From positions 2,232,001 to 2,296,000 of the forward strand of contig NZ_CP095045.1 in NCBI RefSeq assembly GCF_022919155.1: 64,000 nt of DNA, read 5' to 3'. Both the position numbers and the translations under genes were made by a program. Each line of letters opens with the position of its first letter. The stretch's first letter is position 1. Origin of the DNA: Leucobacter allii. Lineage in GTDB: Bacteria > Actinomycetota > Actinomycetes > Actinomycetales > Microbacteriaceae. A model generated the notes under the pieces. The model saw only the letters and a program-made list of their open reading frames with translations, made no database searches and was not told the origin of the DNA. Below are positions 11,530 through 20,318 of the stretch, piece after piece.

Positions 11530-12195
11530 TCAGCCCTCGATCGCGACCTTCGGCAGCAGCTCCGCGATCGCCTCCCGGGTGACCCCGCCCGCGCGGAGGA
11601 TGCGCAGCGCGCCGCCCTCCGCCGTGGTCTCCGTCGCATCCACGATCGTCGAGGCGGTGCCGCCGCCCGCGACCTCGCCGGCCTCGAGGTAGACGGTGAT
11701 CGCGTCGCCGAGCATCCCCCGGGCCTCCGCGGCGGAGCGCGCCGCCGGCTGCCCCGTGAGATTCGCCGAGGAGACCGCGAGCGGCCCCGTCTCCTGCAGG
11801 ATCTCGAGGGCGAGGGGATGATTCGGGATCCGCAGCGCGACGGTGCCGCCCGTCTCCCCGAGATCCCAGCTCAGCGAGGGGTTGGCCCGCGTGATGATGG
11901 TGAGCCCGCCGGGCCAGAAGGCCTCGGCTAGCGCCGTGATCGGCTCGGTGACCTCCGCGGCGAGCGCGGCGAGCGTGCCCGTGTTCGGGATCAGCACCGG
12001 GGGCGGCGACTGGCGCCCGCGGCCCTTCGCGGCGAGCAGGCGCTCGACGGCCTCGGGCGTGAAGGCGTCGGCCGCGACCCCGTAGACCGTGTCCGTGGGG
12101 AGCACGATGAGCTCCCCCTGCCCGATCGCCCGGCGCGCGGTACGCGTCCCGGCGAGCAGCTGCGACGGATCAGAGCAATCGAAGACCTCGGCCAT
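11530..12195 (-). CDS. tsaC: L-threonylcarbamoyladenylate synthase (Sua5/YwlC/TsaC)
   Basis: The 221-residue enzyme makes threonylcarbamoyl-AMP for t6A modification of ANN-decoding tRNAs. The family signature is clear: ELIVLPTDTVYGVAADAF near residue 30, then PGGLTIITRAN and GPLAVSSANLTGQPA. The start ATG at 12195 fits the family N-terminus and has a -10-like TAGAAT 8 nt upstream, so a leaderless transcript can begin here. It sits 11 bp after prmC, the usual actinobacterial pairing. Confidence 0.93.
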   Translation of the reverse strand: MAEVFDCSDPSQLLAGTRTARRAIGQGELIVLPTDTVYGVAADAFTPEAVERLLAAKGRGRQSPPPVLIPNTGTLAALAAEVTEPITALAEAFWPGGLTIITRANPSLSWDLGETGGTVALRIPNHPLALEILQETGPLAVSSANLTGQPAARSAAEARGMLGDAITVYLEAGEVAGGGTASTIVDATETTAEGGALRILRAGGVTREAIAELLPKVAIEG

Positions 12196-12203
12196 AACCG
12201 CCG

Positions 12204-12209
12204 ATTCTA
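12204..12209 (-). promoter_or_regulatory. -10-like TAGAAT, leaderless tsaC
   Basis: TAGAAT on the minus strand, 8 nt before the tsaC ATG, with no Shine-Dalgarno between. The same spacing recurs at many starts in the window. Confidence 0.5.
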
Positions 12210-13121
12210 CTCGGTCGCGCCCGGGAGGAGGGTCGGCGCGAGCGCCGTGGTGGTCCGATCGCGCCGCGTGAGGTCGGGGTGGGTCGCGGCCGCACGCCAG
12301 CCGTCGGCCGCGAGGATCCGGCGGATCGCCTCCCCCTGGGTCTCCGCGTGCTCGAGGACGATCAGCCCGCCCGCACGCACGAGGGTGCGCGCCGAACGGC
12401 TGATGGCGCGCACGAGGTCGAGGCCGTCGGCGCCGCCGTAGAGCGCGGCCTCCGGATCGTGATCCCGCACCTCGGGATCCCGCGGCACCATCCCGTCGGG
12501 CACGTACGGCGGGTTCGAGACGAGCACGTCGACGCGTCCGCGGATCGCGTCGAGCTCCGCGATCTCGTCGAGGGCGCGGACGTCGCCCGCGAGGAGGCCC
12601 ACCCGCCCGTCCCCCCACTCGGCGACGTTGCGCTCGGCCCACGCGCGCGCGTGCGCGTCGCGCTCGACGGCCCACACGCGGGCGCGCGGCACCTCCTGCG
12701 CGATCGCGAGCGCGATGGCGCCGCTGCCCGTGCACAGGTCGACCGCGATCGGCTCCGCCGCGGGCACGAGCTGCAGCGCATCGATCGCGAACTGGACGAC
12801 GGTCTCCGTCTCGGGCCGGGGCACGAAGACGCCAGGCCCCACGGAGAGCTCGATCGTGCGGAACGGCGCGCGCCCCGTGAGGTGCTGCAGCGGCACGCGC
12901 CGCGCACGCTCGGCGGCGATCTCCTCCGCGCGCGCCGCCGCATCCGCGTCGACGCGCGACCCCAGCAGCGCGAGCGCCTGCACCCGCCCCCGGGAGACCC
13001 CCAGGGCGTGGGCGAGGATGAGCTGCGCCTCTCCCGCCGGATCCTCGATCCCGCCGCGCTCCAGCGCATCCTGCAGTCGCGCGAGCAGCATCACCGCGTC
13101 GTTCCCGTCCCGTTCATCCAC
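12207..13121 (-). CDS. prmC: Peptide chain release factor N5-glutamine methyltransferase
   Basis: The 304-residue SAM-dependent enzyme methylates the Gln of the GGQ motif in release factors. It has an N-terminal helical substrate-binding domain, FVPRPETETVV, the SAM motif VDLCTGSGAIALAIA and the catalytic NPPY in VLVSNPPYVPDG. The start is GTG at 13121, with an ATG four residues on as the alternative. prmC normally follows prfA directly; here about 6 kb of other genes lies between them. Confidence 0.95.
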   Translation of the reverse strand: MDERDGNDAVMLLARLQDALERGGIEDPAGEAQLILAHALGVSRGRVQALALLGSRVDADAAARAEEIAAERARRVPLQHLTGRAPFRTIELSVGPGVFVPRPETETVVQFAIDALQLVPAAEPIAVDLCTGSGAIALAIAQEVPRARVWAVERDAHARAWAERNVAEWGDGRVGLLAGDVRALDEIAELDAIRGRVDVLVSNPPYVPDGMVPRDPEVRDHDPEAALYGGADGLDLVRAISRSARTLVRAGGLIVLEHAETQGEAIRRILAADGWRAAATHPDLTRRDRTTTALAPTLLPGATE

Positions 13122-13231
13122 GCCCCCAACTCTGGCATACGCCGCGCGACGCGCCGGCGACGCGGGGAATGCCCCGCGTCACGGGGCGTTGCATTGCATA
13201 ACTCACGGACACCCCTCGGATAACCGGACAC

Positions 13232-13237
13232 TATAGT
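13232..13237 (+). promoter_or_regulatory. -10-like TATAGT upstream of cysK
   Basis: TATAGT lies 53 bp upstream of the cysK ATG in a locally AT-richer stretch. I see no convincing -35 at 16-18 bp spacing. Confidence 0.45.
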
Positions 13238-13290
13238 TTGAAGTGGTCATCACCCAGCACGCAGAGCACCAGCAGAGAGGTCACGCACCC

Positions 13291-14226
13291 ATGGCACGGA
13301 CGTACGACAACATCACGCAGGCCTTCGGCAACACGCCGCTGGTCCGACTCAACCGCGTCACCGAGGACGCCGGGGCCGAGGTCTACGCGAAGCTCGAGTT
13401 CTACAACCCCGCGGGCAGCGTGAAGGATCGCATCGGCATCGCGATCATCGACGCGGCGGAGCAGTCGGGCGCGCTGCAGCCCGGCGGCACGATCGTCGAG
13501 GGCACGAGCGGCAACACCGGCATCGCGCTCGCCTTCGTCGGCGCGGCGCGCGGCTACCGCGTGATCCTCACGATGCCCGAGACCATGAGCGTCGAGCGCC
13601 GCAAGCTCCTCGCCGCGTACGGCGCCGAGATCGTCCTCACCGAGGGCCCCCTCGGCATGAAGGGCGCCGTCGCCAAGGCCGAGGAGATTGCGGCGGCGAC
13701 GCCGGGGGCCGTCCTCGCGCAGCAGTTCGCGAACCCCGCGAACCCCGCGATCCACCGATCCACCACCGGCCCGGAGATCTGGAACGACACCGACGGCGCC
13801 GTGGACATCCTCGTCGCCGGCATCGGCACGGGCGGCACGATCACCGGCGCCGGCGGCTACCTCAAGGAGCAGAACCCGGAGATCGCGGTCGTCGCCGTCG
13901 AGCCGGTCGACTCCCCGCTCCTCACCGAGGGCACGGCCGGCCCCCACAAGATCCAGGGCCTCGGCGCCAACTTCGTGCCGGACATCCTCGATCGCGAGGT
14001 GTACGACGAGGTCGTCGACGTCACCCTCGCGGACTCCATCGCGAAGGCGCGGGCGCTCGGCACCGACGAGGGGATCCTCGCCGGCATCTCGGGCGGCGCC
14101 GCGGTCTGGGCCGCGACGCAGGTCGCGAAGCGCCCCGAGAACGCGGGCAAGAAGATCGTCGTCATCGTCCCCGACTTCGGCGAGCGCTACTTCTCCACCG
14201 TGCTCTTCGAGGACCTGAACGTCTGA
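13291..14226 (+). CDS. cysK: Cysteine synthase A (O-acetylserine sulfhydrylase)
   Basis: The 311-residue PLP enzyme makes L-cysteine from O-acetylserine and sulfide. The PLP lysine is in [10 protein letters not shown] (about residue 43), the phosphate and substrate loop is [13 protein letters not shown], and the C-terminal cofactor loop is [14 protein letters not shown]. The ATG at 13291 gives the canonical N-terminus and has AGAGAGG upstream; an earlier ATG 48 bp upstream adds a non-family extension. cysE follows on the same strand, so this is a two-gene cysteine unit. Confidence 0.96.
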   Translation: MARTYDNITQAFGNTPLVRLNRVTEDAGAEVYAKLEFYNPAGSVKDRIGIAIIDAAEQSGALQPGGTIVEGTSGNTGIALAFVGAARGYRVILTMPETMSVERRKLLAAYGAEIVLTEGPLGMKGAVAKAEEIAAATPGAVLAQQFANPANPAIHRSTTGPEIWNDTDGAVDILVAGIGTGGTITGAGGYLKEQNPEIAVVAVEPVDSPLLTEGTAGPHKIQGLGANFVPDILDREVYDEVVDVTLADSIAKARALGTDEGILAGISGGAAVWAATQVAKRPENAGKKIVVIVPDFGERYFSTVLFEDLNV

Positions 14227-14242
14227 GCCCCGATCGCTAAGG

Positions 14243-14292
14243 GTCCGGGGCGCGGGCGCGCCGTGCGCTGCGGTTCCGCCCGCGCCCCGGAC
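14243..14292 (+). terminator. Perfect 16 bp hairpin between cysK and cysE
   Basis: Arms 14243-14258 and 14277-14292 are perfect complements around an 18 nt loop, 16 bp after the cysK stop. It could terminate or attenuate transcription into cysE, or protect the 3' end of a cysK-only transcript. There is no T tract. Confidence 0.6.
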
Positions 14293-14367
14293 GGCGCCGC
14301 TCGGCGGCCCCGCTCCCGATCCGCACCCCACCGCACCCGATCCCCCGATCCGAGAGGAACGGACGAC

Positions 14368-14936
14368 GTGAGCCTCTTCTCCCGCATCCGCGAGGACATC
14401 GCGGCCGCGCGCGCCACCGACCCGGCGGCGCGCGGCGGCGTATCGGTGTTCCTCATCTATTCGGGCCTGCACGCCGTGTGGTGGCATCGGGTGTCGCACG
14501 CGATGTGGGCGCGCGGCATGCGCTTCCTCCCCCGCGCGCTGTCGCAGCTCGTCCGCTTCGGCACCGGGATCGAGATCCACCCCGGCGCCACCATCGGGCG
14601 ACGGCTCTTCATCGACCACGGCATGGGCGTCGTCATCGGCGAGACCGCGGTCATCGGCGACGACGTGCTCATCTACCACGGGGTCACCCTCGGGGCACGG
14701 GGCACCAGGGCGGCAAGCGCCACCCGACGATCGGGGACCGCGTCGTCATCGGCGCGGGGGCGAAGCTCCTCGGCGGCATCGAACTCGGCCACGACTGCGC
14801 GGTCGGCTCGAACGCCGTCGTCGTGCGCTCAGCCGAACCGTGGACCACGCTCACCGGCATCCCCGCGCAGGGCCGGCCGCGTCGCGGCGCCCCGGTCGCC
14901 GAGCAGCCGGACATGGCCGACTTCTACGTGATCTGA
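14368..14936 (+). pseudogene. cysE: Serine O-acetyltransferase, frameshifted
   Basis: This enzyme acetylates L-serine to O-acetylserine, the CysK substrate. The GTG start at 14368 has GAGAGGAAC upstream and gives [11 protein letters not shown]. Frame 1 carries the left-handed beta-helix through [10 protein letters not shown]; frame 3 then continues with [20 protein letters not shown] to the end. The break is in the G run 14692-14695 (CGGGGCAC), where the family needs five G. One added G gives a 189-residue intact enzyme. Since cysK is intact and in tandem, a base-calling error is more likely than loss. Confidence 0.88.
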
Positions 14937-14954
14937 CCGCCGAGCGCCGACGGA

Positions 14955-16346
14955 CTACCGCAGGGTGCGGCCGTGGTCGTCCATCCAGCGCTTCGTGCGG
15001 CGCTGCTCGATGACGATCATCGTGATCCCGAGCAGCCAGAACGGGATCTGCACCGCGAACGCCCACTTGAACGCCCCCAGCGAGTAGTGCTCGGGCGAGC
15101 CCGCGCCCTGGAGGTCCAGGGCGAAGCCGACGAGCAGGATCACGAGCAGCGACGCCGTGAAGCCGCCCGTGTTGACGAGCCCCGTGCCGAAGCCGGAGAA
15201 GCTCCGCGGCGTGTGCGAGCGGGACACCTCGAAGGCGATCATCGACGCGGGGCCGCCGAGGGGCATCACGACGAGCAGCAGGATGAGCAGCCACAGGGGC
15301 GGCTCCCCCGGCCAGAGCAGCACCGCGATCCAGGTCAGCGCGATCGCGCAGGTGATGCCGACGTGGATCCAGACCCGCCGCTCCAGGAAGCGCGAGCTGA
15401 GCGGCCCGAGGAACACGCCGGCCACCATCGACGATACGACCGTGAGGCTGAGCAGCCCGGACGCCGCGGCGGGGCTCAGCCCGACGCCGCCGGTGAGGAA
15501 GGGCGTGCCCCACAGCAGCAGGAACACGTTCACGGCGAACGGCGAGCTGAAGTGTACCCAGTAGGCCAGCCGCACGCCGGGCATGCCGAGCAGGCGACGC
15601 GTGCGCTGCCAGAATCCGGCGACGCCGCCGCGCGGCGCCTGCACGACGGCGAGCATGGACGTGGAGGGCGGCGGCATCCCCCCGCCTCCGGTGCCGGAGG
15701 CGGCGCCGAGCGACTCCGCCTCGCGGCTGGTCCGGCCGAGCCGGCCCGTCCAGCGCTCGAGCATCGTGCCGCCGCCCGGCCGGTCCCGCAGCACGACGAC
15801 GCCGAGGATCACGAGCAGCAGGCCGGCGGCGGCGATGCCCAGGAAGCCGCTCGCCCATCCGAAGGCGTCGACCACGAAGGCGAGGGGGGTGACGGAGACG
15901 AGCTGGCCGGCCTGGCCGATGAGCGCGGTGACCTGGCTGAGCGTCGGCAGCTGCCTGACCGCGAACCACTCGGGCAGGATCCGCATCACGCTGATGAAGG
16001 TGCAGGCGTCCCCAGCGCCCACGAGCACGCGCGCGAGAATCGCGAAGCCCACGTCGTTCACGGTCGCCATGATGACCTGGCCGCCGAGCATGAGCACGCC
16101 GCCGATGAGGATCATCCCGGTACTGCCGATCCGATCCAGCAGCACCCCGACCGGGATCTGCAGCGCGGCGTAGACGACGAGCTGGATCACCGGGAAGGTG
16201 GCCAGCGTCGTCGCGTCGATGCCGAAATGCTCCTGCGCCGCGGGGCCGAGGGCCGCGAGCGAGGAGCGGTTGACGATCGCGACGGCGTAGGAGACGGCCG
16301 CGACCCCCCACACGACCCAGGGCAGGATCGGTCTCGCACGGCGCAT
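14955..16346 (-). CDS. MFS transporter
   Basis: A 463-residue major facilitator with about twelve membrane helices in two bundles and a central loop of about 45 residues rich in Gly and Ser. It has the MFS loop motif GVLLDRIGSTGMI between helices 2 and 3, a variant of GxLaDrxGrkxxl. The substrate is unknown; the overall look recalls organic anion or nitrate-type members, but I would not name one. Start ATG at 16346 has TAGCAT 6 nt upstream and no ribosome-binding site. It converges on cysE. Confidence 0.85.
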   Translation of the reverse strand: MRRARPILPWVVWGVAAVSYAVAIVNRSSLAALGPAAQEHFGIDATTLATFPVIQLVVYAALQIPVGVLLDRIGSTGMILIGGVLMLGGQVIMATVNDVGFAILARVLVGAGDACTFISVMRILPEWFAVRQLPTLSQVTALIGQAGQLVSVTPLAFVVDAFGWASGFLGIAAAGLLLVILGVVVLRDRPGGGTMLERWTGRLGRTSREAESLGAASGTGGGGMPPPSTSMLAVVQAPRGGVAGFWQRTRRLLGMPGVRLAYWVHFSSPFAVNVFLLLWGTPFLTGGVGLSPAAASGLLSLTVVSSMVAGVFLGPLSSRFLERRVWIHVGITCAIALTWIAVLLWPGEPPLWLLILLLVVMPLGGPASMIAFEVSRSHTPRSFSGFGTGLVNTGGFTASLLVILLVGFALDLQGAGSPEHYSLGAFKWAFAVQIPFWLLGITMIVIEQRRTKRWMDDHGRTLR

Positions 16347-16352
16347 ACCGCC

Positions 16353-16358
16353 ATGCTA
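16353..16358 (-). promoter_or_regulatory. -10-like TAGCAT, leaderless MFS gene
   Basis: TAGCAT on the minus strand, 6 nt before the ATG of the MFS gene. Confidence 0.5.
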
Positions 16359-16369
16359 GTCCTCGCCGC

Positions 16370-16535
16370 GCCCCGGGACGGACCGCGGCGGCGGTGCGTC
16401 CCGGGGCGGGTGCGGCGGTGCGTTCCGGGGCGGCGCGTCCGGGCGGGGCGGGGCGTCCGGGCGGTGGCGCGTCCGGGTGGGGGCGGAGCGTCCGGGCGCG
16501 GCGGCGGTGCGTCCGGGCGCGGCGGCGGTTCGGGA
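16370..16535. repeat. GC-rich degenerate tandem repeat
   Basis: Irregular copies of a GCGTCCGGGCG-like unit joined by GGCGG tracts fill the gap between the MFS and GNAT genes. No gene is visible in it on either strand. Confidence 0.6.
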
Positions 16536-17075
16536 TCAGCCTCGCGACGGGAGCGGCGGACCGTCGGGGAAGTCGCTCCGTGTGAGGTCCATGAAGAGCG
16601 CGTCCTCGAGGTGCCCGCCCGGGCGCACCTGGTAGTCCCGGAGCACGCCGATCGTGCGGAAGCCGAGCCGCTCGTAGCTGCGGATCGCCCCGGCGTTGCC
16701 GACGTTCGGGTCGAGGGTGACGCGCGTGATGCCGTCGGCGAACTCCTGGGCGATCGCGAGCGCGAGCGCCTCCTCCCCGATGCGCCGACCGCGGAAGCGG
16801 GTGCCGAGGAAGATGTGCATCACCGTCGTGGGGTACTCGGGATCCTCGCCGCGCAGCACGTACATGGCGCCAGCGCACTCCCCCTCGACCTCGATGATGC
16901 GCGCGGTCTCGGGCGCATCGATGAACTCGCGCTGCACGCGCTCGGGCGTGTATCCCACCCACCACACGGCGACCTCGGGCTCGGCGAGGATCGCCATCAG
17001 CGGATCGCGGTCCTCGGGCCGGGGCGCGCGGAGGGTGACGAGGGGGCCGACGAGCGGCGCTGCGGGGGCGGTCAT
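16536..17075 (-). CDS. GNAT family N-acetyltransferase
   Basis: A 179-residue acetyl-CoA-dependent acyltransferase with the whole GNAT fold: motif A near residues 95-120 (FRGRRIGEEALALAI), then ITRVTLDPNVGNAGAIRSYE and a C-terminal YERLGFRTIGVLRDY. The pattern resembles AAC(6')-type and siderophore-type acetyltransferases (DP, N, AI, Y spacing). That similarity is shared by many enzymes of unknown substrate, so I make no resistance claim. Start ATG at 17075 has TACGCT 6 nt upstream. Confidence 0.85.
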   Translation of the reverse strand: MTAPAAPLVGPLVTLRAPRPEDRDPLMAILAEPEVAVWWVGYTPERVQREFIDAPETARIIEVEGECAGAMYVLRGEDPEYPTTVMHIFLGTRFRGRRIGEEALALAIAQEFADGITRVTLDPNVGNAGAIRSYERLGFRTIGVLRDYQVRPGGHLEDALFMDLTRSDFPDGPPLPSRG

Positions 17076-17081
17076 GGGCCC

Positions 17082-17087
17082 AGCGTA
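17082..17087 (-). promoter_or_regulatory. -10-like TACGCT, leaderless GNAT gene
   Basis: TACGCT on the minus strand, 6 nt before the GNAT ATG, with no Shine-Dalgarno between. Confidence 0.5.
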
Positions 17088-17229
17088 GCGGGGAGACGGA
17101 CCGCAGCGCGATCCCCGAGCCACGGTGGCGGTCCCCAGACCCCCTTGCGGGTCGGCGGGGAACGAACCGCGGTGCGCACGCGCGCGGCGGTCGTCGTTCC
17201 GCAGCGCGGCACGCGGATCGGCTCGCGGA

Positions 17230-17400
17230 GCGGCACGCGTCCCGCGGAGCTGCCCGCGTCCCGCGGAGCTGCCCGCATCCCGCAGAGCCGCCCGCATCCC
17301 GCCGAGCCGCCCTCGTCCCGCAGAGCCGCCCCGGCAGCAGCTCGGCGGCGCGGTACTGGCCGATCGAGCTGCCCGCGTCCCGCGGAGCTGCCCGCGGAGC
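17230..17400. repeat. 19 bp tandem repeat array
   Basis: About five consecutive copies, plus one or two after a break, of a 19 bp unit of the form GCCCGCGTCCCGCGGAGCT. The copies differ at a few positions. The array lies in a 713 bp stretch (17076-17788) with no credible gene; the rest of that stretch holds an inverted repeat at 17480-17547 and GC-rich sequence with simple GCGCACGCGCC-like repeats. Confidence 0.75.
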
Positions 17401-17479
17401 GACGATTCCCTCCCCATCCGACTTCGCGCCACCCCGATCCTCACCGGCCCCGCCCTCCCCCGGAGACAGGCGCACGCTC

Positions 17480-17547
17480 GGTCGGAGATGCGGCCTCGGT
17501 GAGCCCGCTTCGCCGTTTTCGGCATCACCGAAGCCGCATCTCCGACC
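17480..17547. repeat. Inverted repeat element, copy 1
   Basis: Arms 17480-17502 and 17525-17547 (23 nt each, one mismatch) flank a 22 nt loop. The core GATGCGGCTTCGGTGA is shared with copy 2 at 18835-18892. It lies between genes and is not next to a stop codon. Confidence 0.8.
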
Positions 17548-17788
17548 CAAGGAACCGCCCGTCTTCGCGGCGCCGGCACTTCCCGATCGACCCCGGGCCC
17601 CGGCGAGCTCGCGACCATTCGGCCGGGCCCGCGCGCACGCGCCGTTCCCTCGCGCCTGCGCCCCGCGCGCACGCGCCACTCCCCCGCGCGCACCCGCCAT
17701 TCCTCCGCGCCTGCGCCCCGCGCGCAGGCGCCGTCCGGCCTCCGGCTCCCCGGCGGCGATGCAGTGACCCCTCGAACGAGCCCGCCGG

Positions 17789-18625
17789 TCACACCGCCCG
17801 GTGCAGCCCCTGGGCGACGGCCTCCATGATCTGCGTCTGCACCTCGTGCCAGCGGTACATCACCGCCGCGTAGCCGACGCGGATCACGTAGTACCCGCGC
17901 CTGGTGAGCAGGCTGTCGAAGTCGTTGTCTGCATCGCGCTGCGGCCCGACGTGGTCGCCTCCGTCGATCTGCAGCACGAGGCGCTCGCCGATGAGCAGGT
18001 CCACGCGATGCCCGTAGAGGTGCGCCTGCGGCACCAGCCGGACGCGCAACCAGCGCAGCCGGTGCCCGACGAGCGACTCGAGCCCGGAGTCGTGGAACGG
18101 CCGGCTCTCGCGCAGCAGACGCCGCGCCTGCCCACGGAAGGGCAGGCGCGCGAGCGCCGGCAGCTCCACCAGGCGCCGATTGAGCGCCGATTCCCAGACG
18201 ACGAGCGCCTGCTCGAACGGCCGGCAGGCGGCGACGTACTGCAGCACGTTCGGCACCGAGTCCTCGATCGTCCCCGGCGGCCTCGGGACGAGCGGGGACG
18301 CCCAGTGCACGACGCACCCAGGAGCGGATGCACGCGCGGAACGCGTCGCGACGACGTGCGGCTGCTCCCGGGTGCGGTCCTCCGCCCCGAATGCCCACAG
18401 CCCCAGTCGCTTCGCCTGCGTGATGCAGCTGAGCACGACCCCGCCCTCGACGGCGCGCAGCAGCTCGGGGTCGGCGTGCGGCAGCGCGACCCAGCCCCGC
18501 CGGGGCCGGCGGAGCACACCGGAGGCGACGGCCGCGGCGATCCGGCGCGCCGGGATCCCGCGCTCCAGCAGCACGCGCGTGCGGGTGATTCCGCCCTCCG
18601 CTTCCAGCACCGGTCGAATGGACAT
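17789..18625 (-). CDS. DUF559-domain protein with AbiEi-like N-terminal region
   Basis: A 278-residue protein. Residues about 10-60 resemble the winged-helix N-terminus of AbiEi-type antitoxins (GGITRTRVLLERGIPARRI, then a GVLRRPRRGWVAL wing). The C-terminal 90 residues are a DUF559 domain related to Vsr-like PD-(D/E)XK nucleases: VDLLIGERLVLQIDGGDH, a conserved DNDFDSLL, and GYYVIRVGY. Such proteins are common in Microbacteriaceae, and no function is established. No AbiEii-type toxin gene is adjacent, so it is not a recognisable toxin-antitoxin pair. I chose MSIRPVLE at 18625; longer starts only read into repeat DNA. Confidence 0.8.
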   Translation of the reverse strand: MSIRPVLEAEGGITRTRVLLERGIPARRIAAAVASGVLRRPRRGWVALPHADPELLRAVEGGVVLSCITQAKRLGLWAFGAEDRTREQPHVVATRSARASAPGCVVHWASPLVPRPPGTIEDSVPNVLQYVAACRPFEQALVVWESALNRRLVELPALARLPFRGQARRLLRESRPFHDSGLESLVGHRLRWLRVRLVPQAHLYGHRVDLLIGERLVLQIDGGDHVGPQRDADNDFDSLLTRRGYYVIRVGYAAVMYRWHEVQTQIMEAVAQGLHRAV

Positions 18626-18834
18626 GCTCCAGGCTCGCCCGCCGCGGCGCGGGCGGCGAGGCGGCGGGCGGAATCTGTGCAGAACACGCCGCGGGATCGC
18701 GGTTCGGCAGCATTGGGGGCGGCATGGCCGCAACGAGGTCTGCGGGCGACGGCAGAGCATGTCCGGAGCGGGGCGCCGCGTTCAGGAGGGGGTGCCGCGG
18801 TTGGGAGGGGGCTGCCATTGGCGCTACGTCGGTC

Positions 18835-18892
18835 GGGATGCGGCTTCGGTGAGCCTGGGCAGAGCGATGCGGGCTCACCGAAGCCGCATCCC
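18835..18892. repeat. Inverted repeat element, copy 2
   Basis: Perfect 21 nt arms 18835-18855 and 18872-18892 around a 16 nt loop. The arm core is the same as in copy 1, about 1.35 kb away, so the two are members of one dispersed family. They flank the DUF559 gene. Confidence 0.8.
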
Positions 18893-18989
18893 CTACCGAG
18901 GGAGCACGGGCGAGTCAGTGGCGGACGGTGCGGCGCGCACGCCGCCGCACGGCTTGCGGACGCAAGGGCAGGCGGACGCGCGTCCGGCA

Positions 18990-19152
18990 GGCGCAAGCCC
19001 GGGAAGCGCAAGCCCGGGAAGCGCAAGCCCGGCAGGTGCAAGCCCGGGAAGCGCAAGCCCGGCAGGCGTGCACGCCGACGCGCAGCCCGCAGACGCGCGA
19101 GCGGCAGGCGCAAGCCCAGCAGGCGCAAGCCCGGCAGGCGCAAGGCCGCCGG
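18990..19152. repeat. 15 bp tandem repeat array
   Basis: About ten copies of a 15 bp unit, GCGCAAGCCCGGGAA or GCGCAAGCCCGGCAG, ending 16 bp from the prfA stop codon. The unit is a multiple of three, so long open frames exist on both strands (repeated pentapeptides), but they lack starts, ribosome sites or any conserved flank. I see no gene in 18626-19167. Confidence 0.8.
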
Positions 19153-19167
19153 CGCGCGGCGGAGCCG

Positions 19168-20241
19168 CTACTGTCCCAGAGCCTTGAGCCGATCCTCCTC
19201 GTCCATGCGGATGCAGGACTCGATGACAGGGTCGAGGGCGCCGTTCATCACGGCGTCGAGGTTGTACGCCTTGTAGCCGGTGCGGTGGTCCGCGATGCGG
19301 TTCTCGGGGAAGTTGTACGTGCGGATCCGCTCCGAGCGATCCATCGTGCGGATCTGGCTCGAGCGGTGCGCCGAGGCCTCGGCCGCGACCTCCTCGGCCT
19401 GCTTCGCGAGCAGGCGCGCGCGGAGCACGCGCATCGCGGCTTCGCGGTTCTGCAACTGCGACTTCTCGTTCTGCATCGCGACGACGATGCCCGTGGGCAG
19501 GTGGGTGATGCGGACCGCGGAGTCCGTCGTGTTCACCGACTGCCCGCCGGGGCCCGAGGATCGGTAGACGTCGATCTTCAGGTCGTTCTGATTGATCTCG
19601 ACCTCCTCGGGCTCATCGACCTCGGGGTAGACGAGCACGCCCGTCGTCGAGGTGTGGATGCGCCCCTGGGACTCGGTGACGGGCACCCGCTGCACGCGGT
19701 GCACGCCGCCCTCGTACTTGAGGTGCGCCCACACGCCCTGCGAGGGGTCGGAGGCGTTCGACTTGATGGCGATCTGCACGTTCTTGTACCCGCCGAGGTC
19801 GCTCTCGTCCTTCTCGAGCATCTCGGTCTTCCAGCCCTTGGACTCCGCGTAGTGCAGGTACATGCGCAGCAGGTCCGCGCCGAAGAGCGCCGACTCGGCC
19901 CCGCCCTCGCCGCCCTTGATCTCGAGGATCACGTCGCGCGCATCGTCGGGGTCCCGCGGGATCAGCAGGCGTCGCACCCGCTCCTGCGCCTCGGCGAGCT
20001 GCTGCTCGAGCTCCGGGATCTCCTCCGCGAAGGCCTCGTCCTCCTTCGCGAGCTCGCGCGCCGCCTCGAGATCGTCCCCGAGCTGCGCCCAGTGCTCGTG
20101 CGCGGCCTTGATCTTGCTGAGTTCGGCGTACCGCCGGTTCACCCGCTTCGCGCGCGAGGCATCCGCGTGCAGCGCGGGATCGGCGAGCTCCTCCTGCAGC
20201 TGCGCGTGCTCCGCGAGCAGCGTCTCGACCTGTTCGAACAT
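19168..20241 (-). CDS. prfA: Peptide chain release factor 1
   Basis: The 357-residue class I release factor for UAA and UAG. The GGQ motif that triggers peptide release is in [17 protein letters not shown], near residue 230; the N-terminal coiled domain and the [18 protein letters not shown] segment are typical. Start ATG at 20241 has GTAAGGAAG immediately upstream. It lies 113 bp after rho, with a strong hairpin between them, and prmC is not adjacent as it usually is. Confidence 0.97.
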   Translation of the reverse strand: MFEQVETLLAEHAQLQEELADPALHADASRAKRVNRRYAELSKIKAAHEHWAQLGDDLEAARELAKEDEAFAEEIPELEQQLAEAQERVRRLLIPRDPDDARDVILEIKGGEGGAESALFGADLLRMYLHYAESKGWKTEMLEKDESDLGGYKNVQIAIKSNASDPSQGVWAHLKYEGGVHRVQRVPVTESQGRIHTSTTGVLVYPEVDEPEEVEINQNDLKIDVYRSSGPGGQSVNTTDSAVRITHLPTGIVVAMQNEKSQLQNREAAMRVLRARLLAKQAEEVAAEASAHRSSQIRTMDRSERIRTYNFPENRIADHRTGYKAYNLDAVMNGALDPVIESCIRMDEEDRLKALGQ

Positions 20242-20318
20242 CTTCCTTACCCTCCACGTCTGCGCGGCCGTGTGCGGCTCGCGGCGTCGCCCCGGATGCA
20301 CCGGGAGATCCACGGGTG

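Noticed and set aside
16536..17075. Aminoglycoside 6'-acetyltransferase resistance gene
   Set aside because: The resemblance is to the general GNAT pattern. Substrate specificity cannot be told from these residues.
14851..17700. 949-residue open frame crossing the MFS gene and repeats
   Set aside because: Shadow frame of the MFS transporter and the repeat DNA; Arg/Pro/Ala-rich with no domain.
17789..18625. AbiE-type toxin-antitoxin system
   Set aside because: Only an AbiEi-like N-terminus is present, fused to a DUF559 domain; there is no adjacent AbiEii nucleotidyltransferase.
17230..19152. CRISPR array
   Set aside because: The 19 bp and 15 bp arrays are head-to-tail without unique spacers, and no cas gene is present.
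18928..19190. Pentapeptide-repeat gene in the 15 bp array
   Set aside because: No start codon with a ribosome site or -10, no conserved flanks, and both strands are open equally.
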